Shown here piece by piece: positions 1-11,595 of a stretch of DNA of 64,000 bases (positions within the stretch are counted from its first letter, which is position 1; each line of letters opens with the position of its first letter). The DNA lies in assembly GCA_040220455.1 (NCBI GenBank), contig JAVJUS010000018.1, positions 1 to 64,000 of the forward strand, read 5' to 3'. This DNA comes from JAVJUS01 sp040220455 (GTDB taxonomy: Bacteria > Pseudomonadota > Alphaproteobacteria > DSM-16000 > Inquilinaceae). The notes beneath the pieces were generated by a model. The model worked only from the letters and a program-made list of their open reading frames with translations, did no database searches and was not told the DNA's origin. The translations under genes and the position numbers were made by a program.

Positions 1-2236
1 GCGGCGGCGCGCCCGGTCCGTCGAACGCCAGCTCCGCGCCTTCCTCGAGCGCCGCGCCGGTCAGGGCGAAGACGGTGCTGCCGGTGACCGCGTCGGCCTC
101 CACGATCCGGATCGTGACCCGCGCGCCCAGCCGGTAGATCAGCCCCCAGCGCCGGCCGACCAGCGCATGCGCGTGCTCGTCATGGACATAGAAGTCGTCC
201 GGCAGGCTGGAAATCGGCACGAGCCCGTCGGCGCCGGTCTCGTCCAGCTTGACGAACAGCCCGAAGCGCGTGACGCCGGAGATCCGACCCGCCGCTGCCT
301 CGCCGATCCGCGCGGCGAGGAAGGAGGCGAGGTAGCGGTCCGACGCGTCGCGCTCGGCCGCCGAGGCGCGCCGCTCGGTCGTGGAGACGTGCTCGCCGAT
401 CTCCTCGAGCCGGGCCAGTTCCTCGTCCGGGCTGCCGTCCTCGCCCAGCCCCAGCCCGCGCACCAGTCCGCGATGCACGGTCAGGTCGGCGTAGCGCCGG
501 ATCGGCGAGGTGAAATGGGCGTAGCGCGGCAGGGCGAGCCCAAAATGGCCGATATTGTCCGGGCTGTAGATCGCCTGGGCCTGGGCGCGCAGCACCATCT
601 CGGCGACGAGCTGGGCCTCGGGCCGGCCGTGCGCGCTCGCCACCAGATGGGAGAAGTTCCGCGGCAGGGCGAGCCCGGTGCGCGCCAGGCGGTAGCCCAG
701 CGGCTCCAGGAATTCCCGGAGCGCCTCGACCTTGGCGTCGTCGGGCGAGTCGTGGACCCGGAACAGGCAGGGTAGGCGGCGCTCCTCCAGCGTCTGCGCG
801 GCGGCGACGTTGGCCAGGATCATGAACTCCTCGATCAGCCGGTGGCTGTCGAGGCGCGCCCGCTCGCCGATCGCGCGAACCCGTCCGGCCTCGTCGAGCT
901 CGATCCGCCGCTCGGGCAGGTCGAGCTCCAGCGTCCCGCGCTCCCGCCGCGCCTCGGCCAGCGCCGCGAAGGCGCCGTAGAGCGGCTCGATCACCGTGTC
1001 GACCAGGGGCGCCGTCGCCTCGTCCAGCGCGCCGTTGCGCGCGCTCTGCACCTGCTCGTAGGTCAGCCGGGCATCCGAGCGCATCAGCCCGCGCACGAAG
1101 CGCTTGCGATGCAAGGTGCCGTCCGGACCGATCCACATATGCGCCGCGAGGCAGCCGCGATCCTCCTCCGGCCTCAGCGAGCAGAGGCCGTTGGACAGCG
1201 CCTCGGGCAGCATCGGCACGACGCGATCCGGGAAGTAGCAGCTGTTGCCGCGCTTGAGCGCCTCCCGGTCCAGCGCCGAGCCGGACGGGACGTAGTGGGC
1301 GACGTCGGCGATGGCGACGACGATGTGCCAGCCGCCCTCCCGCTCGGGGTCCGGCTCGGCGAAGACGGCGTCGTCGAAGTCCTTGGCATCGGCGCCGTCG
1401 ATGGTGACCAGAGGCAGGTGGCGCAGGTCCTCGCGGCCGGAAAGCGATGGCAGCGTCGCCGCCTCGGCCTCTTCGACAGCCGCCTTCGGGAATTCGGTCG
1501 GGATGCCCTGGGCGTGGATGGCGATCAGGCTGATCGAGCGCGGGTGCTCCGGATCGCCCAGGCGATCGATCACCGTGGCCGGGCGCCGGCCCTGCCGGCC
1601 CGCGCCGGGCGGCAGGTCGACGACGACGAGTTCGCCGCTCTCGGCGCCGCCCAGGTCCTCGGCGCGGACGAACAGGTCGTCGCTGCGCCGCTTGTCGGCG
1701 GGCGAGACGAGCCCGCCGGAGGCGGTCAGGCTGATCACGCCGACCACGCGCTCGGCCGGACGCTGGTCGAGCCGGCGGATCGTCCGGCCCTCGTAGGTCT
1801 CCTGGTCCAGGCGGCGCAGCCGGACGAGCGCCCGGTCGCCGACATCCAGCGCCGGATGGCCGCGCTTCTCGGGCTGCATGAAGATGCGCGGGGGCGGGCC
1901 CTCGCCGCGCCAGGAGGTCGGGGTGGCGATGGTCTCGCCATCCTCGTCGATCTCGGCGACCTGGACGACGGTGACTTCCGGCAGGCCCTCGGGTGGCGTC
2001 ACCTTGCGCGACCGGCCGGGCTTGCGCTCGACCAAGCCGTCGCGCTCGAGGTCCTTGATCAGGCCCTTGAGCGCGACCCGGCGATCGCCGCGGATGTCGA
2101 AGGCCCGCGCGATCTCGCGCTTGCCTACCGGGGTCGGGCTGGATCGGATGAACTCGGCCACTTCCTCGCGCGTCGGGAAGGGGGATTCTTTCTTCTGGTG
2201 CCCGGACTTACGGGCGGTTTTCGATGTATCGGTCAA
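1..2236 (-). CDS. rnr: Ribonuclease R (3' end outside window)
   Basis: This is a processive 3'-5' exoribonuclease of the RNB family that degrades structured RNA in the cytoplasm. About 745 residues are visible. In order they are a winged-helix N-terminus (FPTREEVAEF near residue 25), cold-shock domains, the RNB catalytic domain with the acidic cluster in TIDGADAKDFDDAV, and the start of the S1 domain (GVTRFGLFVKLDE), which runs off the window edge. No ATG fits the start. The TTG at 2236 has GGAAGAG six bases upstream and gives a normal N-terminus; another in-frame TTG lies at 2251. The gene begins 27 bases after topA ends, on the same strand, so the two are probably co-transcribed. Family assignment is secure and the exact start slightly less so. 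Confidence 0.95.
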   Translation of the reverse strand, partial: MTDTSKTARKSGHQKKESPFPTREEVAEFIRSSPTPVGKREIARAFDIRGDRRVALKGLIKDLERDGLVERKPGRSRKVTPPEGLPEVTVVQVAEIDEDGETIATPTSWRGEGPPPRIFMQPEKRGHPALDVGDRALVRLRRLDQETYEGRTIRRLDQRPAERVVGVISLTASGGLVSPADKRRSDDLFVRAEDLGGAESGELVVVDLPPGAGRQGRRPATVIDRLGDPEHPRSISLIAIHAQGIPTEFPKAAVEEAEAATLPSLSGREDLRHLPLVTIDGADAKDFDDAVFAEPDPEREGGWHIVVAIADVAHYVPSGSALDREALKRGNSCYFPDRVVPMLPEALSNGLCSLRPEEDRGCLAAHMWIGPDGTLHRKRFVRGLMRSDARLTYEQVQSARNGALDEATAPLVDTVIEPLYGAFAALAEARRERGTLELDLPERRIELDEAGRVRAIGERARLDSHRLIEEFMILANVAAAQTLEERRLPCLFRVHDSPDDAKVEALREFLEPLGYRLARTGLALPRNFSHLVASAHGRPEAQLVAEMVLRAQAQAIYSPDNIGHFGLALPRYAHFTSPIRRYADLTVHRGLVRGLGLGEDGSPDEELARLEEIGEHVSTTERRASAAERDASDRYLASFLAARIGEAAAGRISGVTRFGLFVKLDETGADGLVPISSLPDDFYVHDEHAHALVGRRWGLIYRLGARVTIRIVEADAVTGSTVFALTGAALEEGAELAFDGPGAPP

Positions 2237-2263
2237 ATAAATCTCTTCCAATGCGGCCGGGCG

Positions 2264-5119
<2,856 letters not shown>

Positions 5120-5226
5120 GGTACCACCATTCCTGTGACGGACGACCGCCGGAGGGCGGCGCGGCGGCGGCCGGGCCGTCGGGCCGACACCGGAGGGTTC
5201 CCGACGCTCGGGCCGGCGGCCGGCCG

Positions 5227-6348
5227 CTAGAGGAGGCTGATGGAATTGCCGGGTTGGCGTTCGATACGCCCGGCGAGCTCCAGCTCCAGCAGCACCGTGA
5301 GCACCACCGGAAGCGACAATTGGCAGTCCCGTATGAGTTCGTCAACCGGCGTGGGTGTCGGCGAGAGCCTTTCCTCCACCAGCCGGCGGGCCTCCGCGAG
5401 CGTCGCCGCGTCCGGCTCCGGGCCCGCTTCGGGGCCGCCGTAATCGCCGTGGACCGGCTCCGCGACCGGCGGCGGAGCGGCGGGCAGACCCTCCAGGATG
5501 TCGCTCGCCGACTGCACCAGTGTCGCGCCCGACCGGATCAGCTCGTTGCAGCCCCGGGTGCGCGGATCGAGCGGGGAGCCGGGCACGGCGAAGACCTCCC
5601 GGCCGTACTCGCCCGCCATGCGCGCCGTGATCAGCGAGCCGGAGCGGGGCGCGGCCTCGACCACCACGACGCCGAGCGACAGCCCGGCGATCAGGCGGTT
5701 GCGCCTGGGGAAGTGCCGGGCCGTCGGCCGGGTGCCGAGGGGAGATTCCGCGATCAGGGCGCCCGCCTCCGCGATCGAGTCCTGAAGCGCGGCGTTCTCC
5801 GGCGGATAGGCGATGTCGACGCCGCCGGCGAGCGCGGCGACGGTGCCGGTGGCCAGCGCCCCCTCGTGCGCCGCCGCGTCGATCCCGCGGGCGAGGCCGG
5901 AGGCGACGACGAGGCCTGCCTGGCCGAGCTCGCCCGCCAGCTGGGCCGCGAACCGGCGGCCGTTGGCCGAGGCGTTGCGCGCGCCCACCATCCCGACCAC
6001 CGGCCGGCCTAGAAGATGGGCATGGCCGCGCACGGACAGGACGGGCGGCGCGTCCTCCGCCGCCGCCAGGGCGTCGGGATAGTCGGGCTCGCACCACGCG
6101 ATCAGCCGGCCGCCCATCCGGGCCAGGGCGTCGCGCTCCCGCTCCGCCGCGGCGCGCGGCATCGGGCGCAGCGGCTTGGCCCGGCCGCCCCGGCGCGACA
6201 GCACCGGCAGCGCGTCGAGCGCCGCCGCCGCGCCGCCGAAGCGCCGCATCAGGTCGCGGAAAGTCACCGGGCCGACATTCTCGGTCCGGATCAGGCGCAG
6301 CCAGTCGAGCCGCTCCGTCTCGCCCAAAACGCGCTTGTCGCGAATCAT
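5227..6348 (-). CDS. dprA: DNA-processing protein DprA
   Basis: DprA/Smf binds incoming single-stranded DNA and loads RecA during natural transformation. The 373-residue protein has an N-terminal helical region (TERLDWLRLIRTENVGPVTF), the Rossmann-like DprA core with GMVGARNAS, SGLARGIDAAAH and the loop SGSLITARMA, and a C-terminal winged-helix region (PTPVDELIRDCQLSLPVVL) typical of proteobacterial DprA. The frame stays open far upstream, but the ATG at 6348 has GAGGG seven bases before it and gives the family's usual N-terminus. The gene ends 107 bases before topA on the same strand. DprA alone does not show that the organism is naturally competent. Confidence 0.95.
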   Translation of the reverse strand: MIRDKRVLGETERLDWLRLIRTENVGPVTFRDLMRRFGGAAAALDALPVLSRRGGRAKPLRPMPRAAAERERDALARMGGRLIAWCEPDYPDALAAAEDAPPVLSVRGHAHLLGRPVVGMVGARNASANGRRFAAQLAGELGQAGLVVASGLARGIDAAAHEGALATGTVAALAGGVDIAYPPENAALQDSIAEAGALIAESPLGTRPTARHFPRRNRLIAGLSLGVVVVEAAPRSGSLITARMAGEYGREVFAVPGSPLDPRTRGCNELIRSGATLVQSASDILEGLPAAPPPVAEPVHGDYGGPEAGPEPDAATLAEARRLVEERLSPTPTPVDELIRDCQLSLPVVLTVLLELELAGRIERQPGNSISLL

Positions 6349-6525
6349 GGCACAACCCTCGGACAAGGGCATGCCATGGTCAACAGGCCCGTTTCGGCGG
6401 AGTCGCGCGGACAGACACCGTTTGGCCCGATTCCCGAGCGACAAGGATGTCAAGAACCGACAGCCGGCCCAGCCGACCGGCCAATCGCCGTGCGATGGGC
6501 CGCCGTCCCCAGAAACGAGGATTCC

Positions 6526-7182
6526 ATGACGCCACGTCCGCTCGCCCGCTTCGCCGCCGTCGCCGCCGCGACCGGCTTCGTGCTCGCCGCCTGCCAGACG
6601 CCGGGCGACCAGACCCGTGACAAGACCGCCGCGGGCGCCGGGCTGGGCGCGCTTGGCGGCGCTGCGGTCGGCGGCGTGATCGACGACGGCGGACTCGCCG
6701 GCGTGTTGATCGGCGCGGGCATCGGCGCGCTCGCCGGCGGCGCGGTCGGCACCTACATGGACCAGCAGGAAGCCGCCCTGCGCGACGATCTCGCGGGGTC
6801 GGGCGTCCAGGTGTCGCGTCAGGGCGAGGACATCGTGCTCAGCGTGCCGAGCAACGTGACCTTCGATTTCGACAGCGCCGAGATCAAGCCGCAGGCCTAT
6901 CCGACGCTCAACGAGATCGCGTCGACCTTGCGCAATTACGAGCAGACGACGCTGCGGGTGATCGGCCACACCGACAGCACCGGCTCGGACGACTACAACG
7001 TCGATCTCTCGCTGCGCCGGGCCCAGTCGGTGTCGCGCTACCTCCAGGGCCAGGGCGTGATCGCGCCGCGCATCGCCGCCTTCGGCGCGGGCGAGGCCCA
7101 GCCAGTGGCGTCGAACGCGACCGATGCGGGCCGCGCCGCCAACCGGCGCGTCGAGATGGTCATCCAGCCCTTCACCGGATAG
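6526..7182 (+). CDS. OmpA-family outer-membrane lipoprotein with glycine-zipper segment
   Basis: A 218-residue envelope protein. It has a lipoprotein signal peptide with lipobox LAAC (Cys22), a glycine-rich zipper (AGLGALGGAAVGGVIDDGG and IGAGIGALAGGAVG, about residues 35-75), and a C-terminal OmpA-like peptidoglycan-binding domain (FDFDSAEIKP, VIGHTDSTGSDDYN, LSLRRAQSV, AANRRVEM). This is the YiaD-type architecture. It probably sits in the outer membrane and binds peptidoglycan non-covalently. The start ATG has ACGAGG seven bases before it. It is transcribed divergently from dprA, with 177 bases between the two starts. Confidence 0.9.
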   Translation: MTPRPLARFAAVAAATGFVLAACQTPGDQTRDKTAAGAGLGALGGAAVGGVIDDGGLAGVLIGAGIGALAGGAVGTYMDQQEAALRDDLAGSGVQVSRQGEDIVLSVPSNVTFDFDSAEIKPQAYPTLNEIASTLRNYEQTTLRVIGHTDSTGSDDYNVDLSLRRAQSVSRYLQGQGVIAPRIAAFGAGEAQPVASNATDAGRAANRRVEMVIQPFTG

Positions 7183-7230
7183 CGGGCGGGCCCCTGGCCG
7201 GGACGGGGAGGGCGTGCTACCTGACCGGGC

Positions 7231-8451
7231 ATGAGCCCGTCCGTCCCGCCCGAGGGCGCCCCCGATCCCGCCTCGACCGCCGGCGCGCCGCCGAAATCCG
7301 CGCCGCTGCGCAGTCTGGTCGCGGTGCTGCTCAGCGCGTTCGGCGTCGGGCTGATGATGGGCGTGAGCCTGCCGCTCATCTCCCTGTTGCTGGAATCGCG
7401 CGGCTACGCGGATTCGGTCATCGGCCTCAACGCGGCGGCCTACAGCCTGGCGATCCTGGTGACCTGCCCGTTCGTGCCGGGCGTGGCGGCGCGGATCGGC
7501 ACGGTGGGGACGCTGGTGGTCGGCACCGTGGCCGTGGCCGGCGCGCTGCTCGCCTTCCCCTCGGCCGAGGGCCTCGTCGCACTGTTCGGCCTGCGCCTCG
7601 TCATCGGCGTGGGCACCGCGCTGATCTGGATCGCGAGCGAGACCTGGGTGACGCGGCTGCCTGCGGAAAGCCGGCGGGGCCGGATCATCGCGATCTACGC
7701 CACCCTGTGGGGCAGCGGCATGGCCGCGGGTCCGGCCCTGCTGAGCCTGGTCGGCACCGAGGGCCGCGCGCCCTTCGTGGTTGCCGCCTTGATGATCGCG
7801 CTGGCCTACGCGCCCGCCGTCGCCGTCCGGCGCACCGTGCCGGCGGTCGCCGAGCGGGGTCGGCCGCTGCGCCTGATCGCGGCGCTGGGGGTGGCGCCGG
7901 TCGGGCTGCTGGCCGGGTTCCTGTCCGGATTCGGGGAGGGGGCGCTGTTTTCGCTCTTCGCCGTCTACGGGCTGGCCGCCGGGCTGACGGCGACGACGGC
8001 GGTCCTGCTCACCACGGTCTTCGCCGCCGGGGGCATCGCGCTCCAGCCGCCCACGGGCTGGCTCGCCGACCGGGTCGACCGCTTCGGGCTGCTGATCGCG
8101 ACGGTCGTCGTGGCGATGCTGGCCGCCGTCGCGATGCCGGCGGCGGTGGGCCACCCGGTCGCGGTCTGGCCGGTGCTTTTCCTGTTCGGCGGCGCGGTCG
8201 CCGGGTTCTACACTCTGGGCCTGATTCTGATCGGCGAGGCGTTCTCCGGCGGCGACGTCGCGGCGGGCAACACGGCCTTCATCATGACCTACACTCTGGG
8301 CGGCATCGCCGGCCCGGCGGCCGGCGGCGGGGCGATGGACCTGTGGCCGCCGCACGGGCTGATGGCCGTGCTGGCGCTGGCGGCGGCGGCCTTCCTGCCG
8401 GTCGCCTTCGCGCTTCGCCGGCGGGCCAGGCCTGCCGCGCCGGCGGAGTAG
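7231..8451 (+). CDS. MFS transporter, YcaD-like
   Basis: A 406-residue integral membrane protein with twelve probable transmembrane segments and a hydrophilic, Pro/Ala-rich N-terminal 25 residues. The region around GLNAAAYSLAILVTCPFVPGVAARIG and the cytoplasmic motif ESRRGRIIAIYATLWGSG resemble the YcaD/YfkF branch of the major facilitator superfamily (recollection, not a search). The substrate is unknown. The start ATG lies 49 bases after the preceding lipoprotein gene; GGGGAGGG occurs about 20 bases upstream, too far for a normal ribosome binding site, so the start is only moderately certain. Confidence 0.8.
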   Translation: MSPSVPPEGAPDPASTAGAPPKSAPLRSLVAVLLSAFGVGLMMGVSLPLISLLLESRGYADSVIGLNAAAYSLAILVTCPFVPGVAARIGTVGTLVVGTVAVAGALLAFPSAEGLVALFGLRLVIGVGTALIWIASETWVTRLPAESRRGRIIAIYATLWGSGMAAGPALLSLVGTEGRAPFVVAALMIALAYAPAVAVRRTVPAVAERGRPLRLIAALGVAPVGLLAGFLSGFGEGALFSLFAVYGLAAGLTATTAVLLTTVFAAGGIALQPPTGWLADRVDRFGLLIATVVVAMLAAVAMPAAVGHPVAVWPVLFLFGGAVAGFYTLGLILIGEAFSGGDVAAGNTAFIMTYTLGGIAGPAAGGGAMDLWPPHGLMAVLALAAAAFLPVAFALRRRARPAAPAE

Positions 8452-8503
8452 GCGGGCACGCAGCCCGGCGGGGCCCGCACCCGCGTTTGTCGGATCGAGC
8501 GCC

Positions 8504-9241
8504 ATGGAATGGCACGACAGAGGCATCGTCCTGTCCGGCCGGCCGCACGGCGAGACCGGCGTGATCGTCCAGCTGATGACGGCGGAGCACGGCCGCCACG
8601 CCGGCATGGTGCGCGGCCATCGCCGGGCGGCGCATCTGCAGCCCGGCACCGGGGTCGACGCCGTCTGGCGCGCGCGGCTGGCCGAGCATCTGGGCACCTT
8701 CACCCTGGAGGCGCAGGATGCCGGGCCGGCCGCCTATCTGGGCGATCCGCTCAAGCTCGCCGCGCTCGCCTCGGCCTGCGCCCTGGTCGAGACGGCCCTG
8801 CCGGAGCGTCAGGCCTACCCGGCGGTGCATGCCGGGCTCGAGGCCTTGATCGAGGCGCTGGCCGGGCCGTATTGGGACGCGGTCTATGTCCGCTGGGAGA
8901 TCGGGCTGCTGGGCGCGCTCGGCTTCGGGCTCGACCTGGAGCGCTGCGCGGCGACCGGGGCGAACGACGACCTGGTCTATGTCAGCCCGCGCAGCGGACG
9001 GGCGGTCTCGGCCTCGGCCGGGGAGCCCTATCGCGATCGCCTGCTGTCGCTGCCGGGCTTCCTAGTCGGCCGGGGCGATGCGCCGCCGGAGGACGTCCAT
9101 GCCGGTCTCGGGATGACGGGTCATTTTCTCGACCGGCTGCTGTTCGGCCAGTCGCACCAGCCGGTCCCGGCCGCGCGCACCCGCTATGTCGAAGCCTATC
9201 GGCGCTTTGCCGCAAGATCTGGTAGATTACCCGAATCATGA
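8504..9241 (+). CDS. recO: DNA repair protein RecO
   Basis: RecO anneals complementary strands and helps load RecA in the RecFOR pathway. The 245-residue protein begins MEWHDRGIVLSGRPHGETG, the typical N-terminal OB-fold of alphaproteobacterial RecO, and continues into a helical domain (RWEIGLLGALGFGLDLERCAATG). The zinc-finger cysteines seen in some RecO proteins are absent apart from Cys148, as expected in this class. Its TGA overlaps the ATG of parC (ATGA), so the two are translationally coupled. Confidence 0.93.
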   Translation: MEWHDRGIVLSGRPHGETGVIVQLMTAEHGRHAGMVRGHRRAAHLQPGTGVDAVWRARLAEHLGTFTLEAQDAGPAAYLGDPLKLAALASACALVETALPERQAYPAVHAGLEALIEALAGPYWDAVYVRWEIGLLGALGFGLDLERCAATGANDDLVYVSPRSGRAVSASAGEPYRDRLLSLPGFLVGRGDAPPEDVHAGLGMTGHFLDRLLFGQSHQPVPAARTRYVEAYRRFAARSGRLPES

Positions 9242-11478
9242 GCCGGAAACCGACGACACCCGCCGCGCCGCGCGAGCCGCAGCCCGTCGCCTTCGTGGAG
9301 GCGCTGGGCACGCGGTATCTGAGCTATGCGCTCTCGACCATCACGGCGCGCTCGCTGCCCGACGTGCGCGACGGGCTGAAGCCGGTCCATCGCCGGCTTC
9401 TCTTTGCCATGCGCGCCCTGCGCCTGGCGCCCAACCAGGCGCCGAAGAAGTCGGCGCGCGTGGTCGGCGACGTGATCGGCCGGTTCCACCCCCATGGCGA
9501 CCAGGCGGTCTATGACGCGCTGGTCCGCCTGGCGCAGGATTTCGCCGCGCGCTATCCGCTGGTCGACGGGCAGGGCAACTTCGGCAATATCGACGGCGAT
9601 AACGCCGCCGCCATGCGCTACACCGAGGCCCGGCTGACCGCGGTCGCCGAAGCGCTGCTCGACGGCATCGACGAGGACGCGGTCGATTTCCGCCCGACCT
9701 ATGACGGCGAGGGGCTGGAGCCGGTGGTCCTGCCGGCGGCCTTCCCGAACCTGCTGGCCAACGGCGCCCAGGGCATCGCGGTCGGCATGGCGACGGCGAT
9801 CCCGCCGCACAATGTGGGCGAGCTGTGCGGCGCGCTGCGCCTGCTGATCGAGGATCCCTCGGCCGACGACGACGCGCTGCTGGCCCATGTGAAGGGCCCG
9901 GACTTTCCGACCGGCGGGCTGCTCGTCGAATCGGCCGAGGCGATGGCCGAGGCATACCGAACCGGCCGGGGCAGCTTCCGCCTGCGTGCCCGCTGGGACA
10001 AGGTGGAGACCGGCCGCGGCCAGTACGAGATCGTGATCACCGAGATCCCGTACCAGGTCGCCAAGGCCAAGCTGGTCGAGAAGATCGCCGACCTCATTCA
10101 TGCCCGCAAGCTGCCGCTGCTGGCCGATGTCCGGGACGAGTCGACCGACGACGTGCGCCTGGTGCTGGAGCCGAAGAGCCGGAACGTCGATGCCGACCAG
10201 CTCATGGAGCACATGTTCCGGCTGACCGAGCTGGAAGTCCGGGTGCCGCTGAACCTCAACGTCCTCGACGCCGACGGCGTGCCCGGCGTCATGAACCTGC
10301 GCGAGGCGCTCAGGGCCTTCCTGGATCATCGCCACGTCGTCCTCGTCCGCCGGTCGCGCCACCGGTTGGGCAAGATCGATCACCGGCTGGAGGTCCTCGA
10401 CGGCTACCTGATCGCCTTCCTCGACCTGGACGAGGTCATCCGCATCATCCGTGAGGAGGACGAGCCCAAGCAGGAGCTGATGCGGACCTTCGAGCTGACC
10501 GAGGTCCAGGCCGACGCCATCCTCGACATGCGCCTGCGCAACCTGCGCAAGCTCGAGGAGATGGAGCTCAAGCGCGAGCACGAGCGCCTGACGGCGGAGA
10601 AGGTGGATCTGGAGGATCTGCTGGGCGACGAGGGGCGGCGCTGGGCGAAGATCGACGAGGAGATCGCGGACATCGACCGCCAGTTCGGCGGCGCGACGGA
10701 GCTCGGCCGCCGGCGCACGGCGCTGGGCGCCGCGCCGAGCGCGGTCGTCGTGCCGATCGACTCCCTGATCGAGCGCGAGCCGGTCACCGTCTTCCTGTCG
10801 GCCAAGGGCTGGATCCGCACGGTCAAGGGCCATCAGACCGACACCGCGGATGTACGCTACAAGGAGGGCGATTCCGAGCGCTTCGTCCTGCATGCGGAGA
10901 CGACGGACAAGCTGATCCTGTTCGCCTCCGACGGCCGGGCCTACACGCTGGGCGTCGACAAGCTGCCCCGCGGCCGCGGCTTCGGAGAGCCGGTGCGCCT
11001 GCTGATCGATCTGGGCGCGGAGGTCGAGCCGATCGCCCTGCTGCGCCACGACCCGGCCGGCCGGCTGCTGGTGGCGGCGAGCGACGGGCGCGGCTTCCTG
11101 GTCCGAGAGACCGAGATGATCGGCCAGACCCGGGCGGGCAAGCAGGTTCTGACGCCCGGCAAGGGCGCGCGGGCGGCCCATTGCGTGGCGGCGGCGGCGG
11201 GCGACGGCGTCGCCGCGCTCTCCGCCGGGCTGAGCCGCCGGATGCTGGTCTTCGCGCTCGACGAGGTGCCGGAGATGACCCGCGGTCGCGGCGTGATCCT
11301 GCAGCGCCTGCGCGACGGGGAGCTGGCCGATATCGCGGTCTTCGAGCGGGCGGCGGGGCTTTCCTGGGGTCGCCGGACCCTGGGCGAGGAGGACCTGATG
11401 CCGTATCTGGGCAAGCGGGCCCAGACCGGCCGGGCCGTGCCCAAGGGCCTGCCCAAGGCCAACCGCTTCGCCGGATAG
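9238..11478 (+). CDS. parC: DNA topoisomerase IV subunit A
   Basis: The breakage-reunion subunit of topoisomerase IV, which decatenates daughter chromosomes. It is 746 residues long. The active-site tyrosine is Tyr128 in AAMRYTEARL, and the quinolone-determining region is HPHGDQAVYDALVRLAQ (residues 84-100). Gln89 stands where E. coli ParC has Ser80 and Asp93 where it has Glu84; as I recall this is normal for alphaproteobacterial ParC. A long coiled coil (residues about 425-475) and a shortened beta-pinwheel C-terminal domain follow. ParC rather than GyrA is supported by the length and the absence of a GyrA box. The start overlaps recO, and a bidirectional hairpin follows 58 bases after the stop. 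Confidence 0.95.
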   Translation: MSRKPTTPAAPREPQPVAFVEALGTRYLSYALSTITARSLPDVRDGLKPVHRRLLFAMRALRLAPNQAPKKSARVVGDVIGRFHPHGDQAVYDALVRLAQDFAARYPLVDGQGNFGNIDGDNAAAMRYTEARLTAVAEALLDGIDEDAVDFRPTYDGEGLEPVVLPAAFPNLLANGAQGIAVGMATAIPPHNVGELCGALRLLIEDPSADDDALLAHVKGPDFPTGGLLVESAEAMAEAYRTGRGSFRLRARWDKVETGRGQYEIVITEIPYQVAKAKLVEKIADLIHARKLPLLADVRDESTDDVRLVLEPKSRNVDADQLMEHMFRLTELEVRVPLNLNVLDADGVPGVMNLREALRAFLDHRHVVLVRRSRHRLGKIDHRLEVLDGYLIAFLDLDEVIRIIREEDEPKQELMRTFELTEVQADAILDMRLRNLRKLEEMELKREHERLTAEKVDLEDLLGDEGRRWAKIDEEIADIDRQFGGATELGRRRTALGAAPSAVVVPIDSLIEREPVTVFLSAKGWIRTVKGHQTDTADVRYKEGDSERFVLHAETTDKLILFASDGRAYTLGVDKLPRGRGFGEPVRLLIDLGAEVEPIALLRHDPAGRLLVAASDGRGFLVRETEMIGQTRAGKQVLTPGKGARAAHCVAAAAGDGVAALSAGLSRRMLVFALDEVPEMTRGRGVILQRLRDGELADIAVFERAAGLSWGRRTLGEEDLMPYLGKRAQTGRAVPKGLPKANRFAG

Positions 11479-11536
11479 CCAGCGGGGGCTGGCGCAGAGG
11501 TCGAAGACCGTCGGCCAACAACCTGTGATGCAAAGA

Positions 11537-11562
11537 AAAAGGCGGGCCTCAGCCCGCCTTTT
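11537..11562. terminator. Bidirectional intrinsic terminator, parC/dctM
   Basis: AAAA-GGCGGGC-CTCA-GCCCGCC-TTTT is a perfect seven-base-pair stem with a four-base loop, flanked by A4 and T4. It would end transcripts from parC (plus) and dctM (minus) equally well. Confidence 0.9.
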
Positions 11563-11595
11563 CCGTCCTCGCGCCCCGGCGGGGCGGGAAGAGAC

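Noticed and set aside
6349..8703. Open extension of the dprA frame far upstream
   Set aside because: It is antisense to the lipoprotein and MFS genes, and the ATG at 6348 with a good ribosome binding site gives the normal DprA start.
9490..9540. Quinolone-resistance mutation in ParC (Gln89)
   Set aside because: Gln at the position of E. coli Ser80 appears to be the normal residue in alphaproteobacterial ParC, so it is not evidence of selection.
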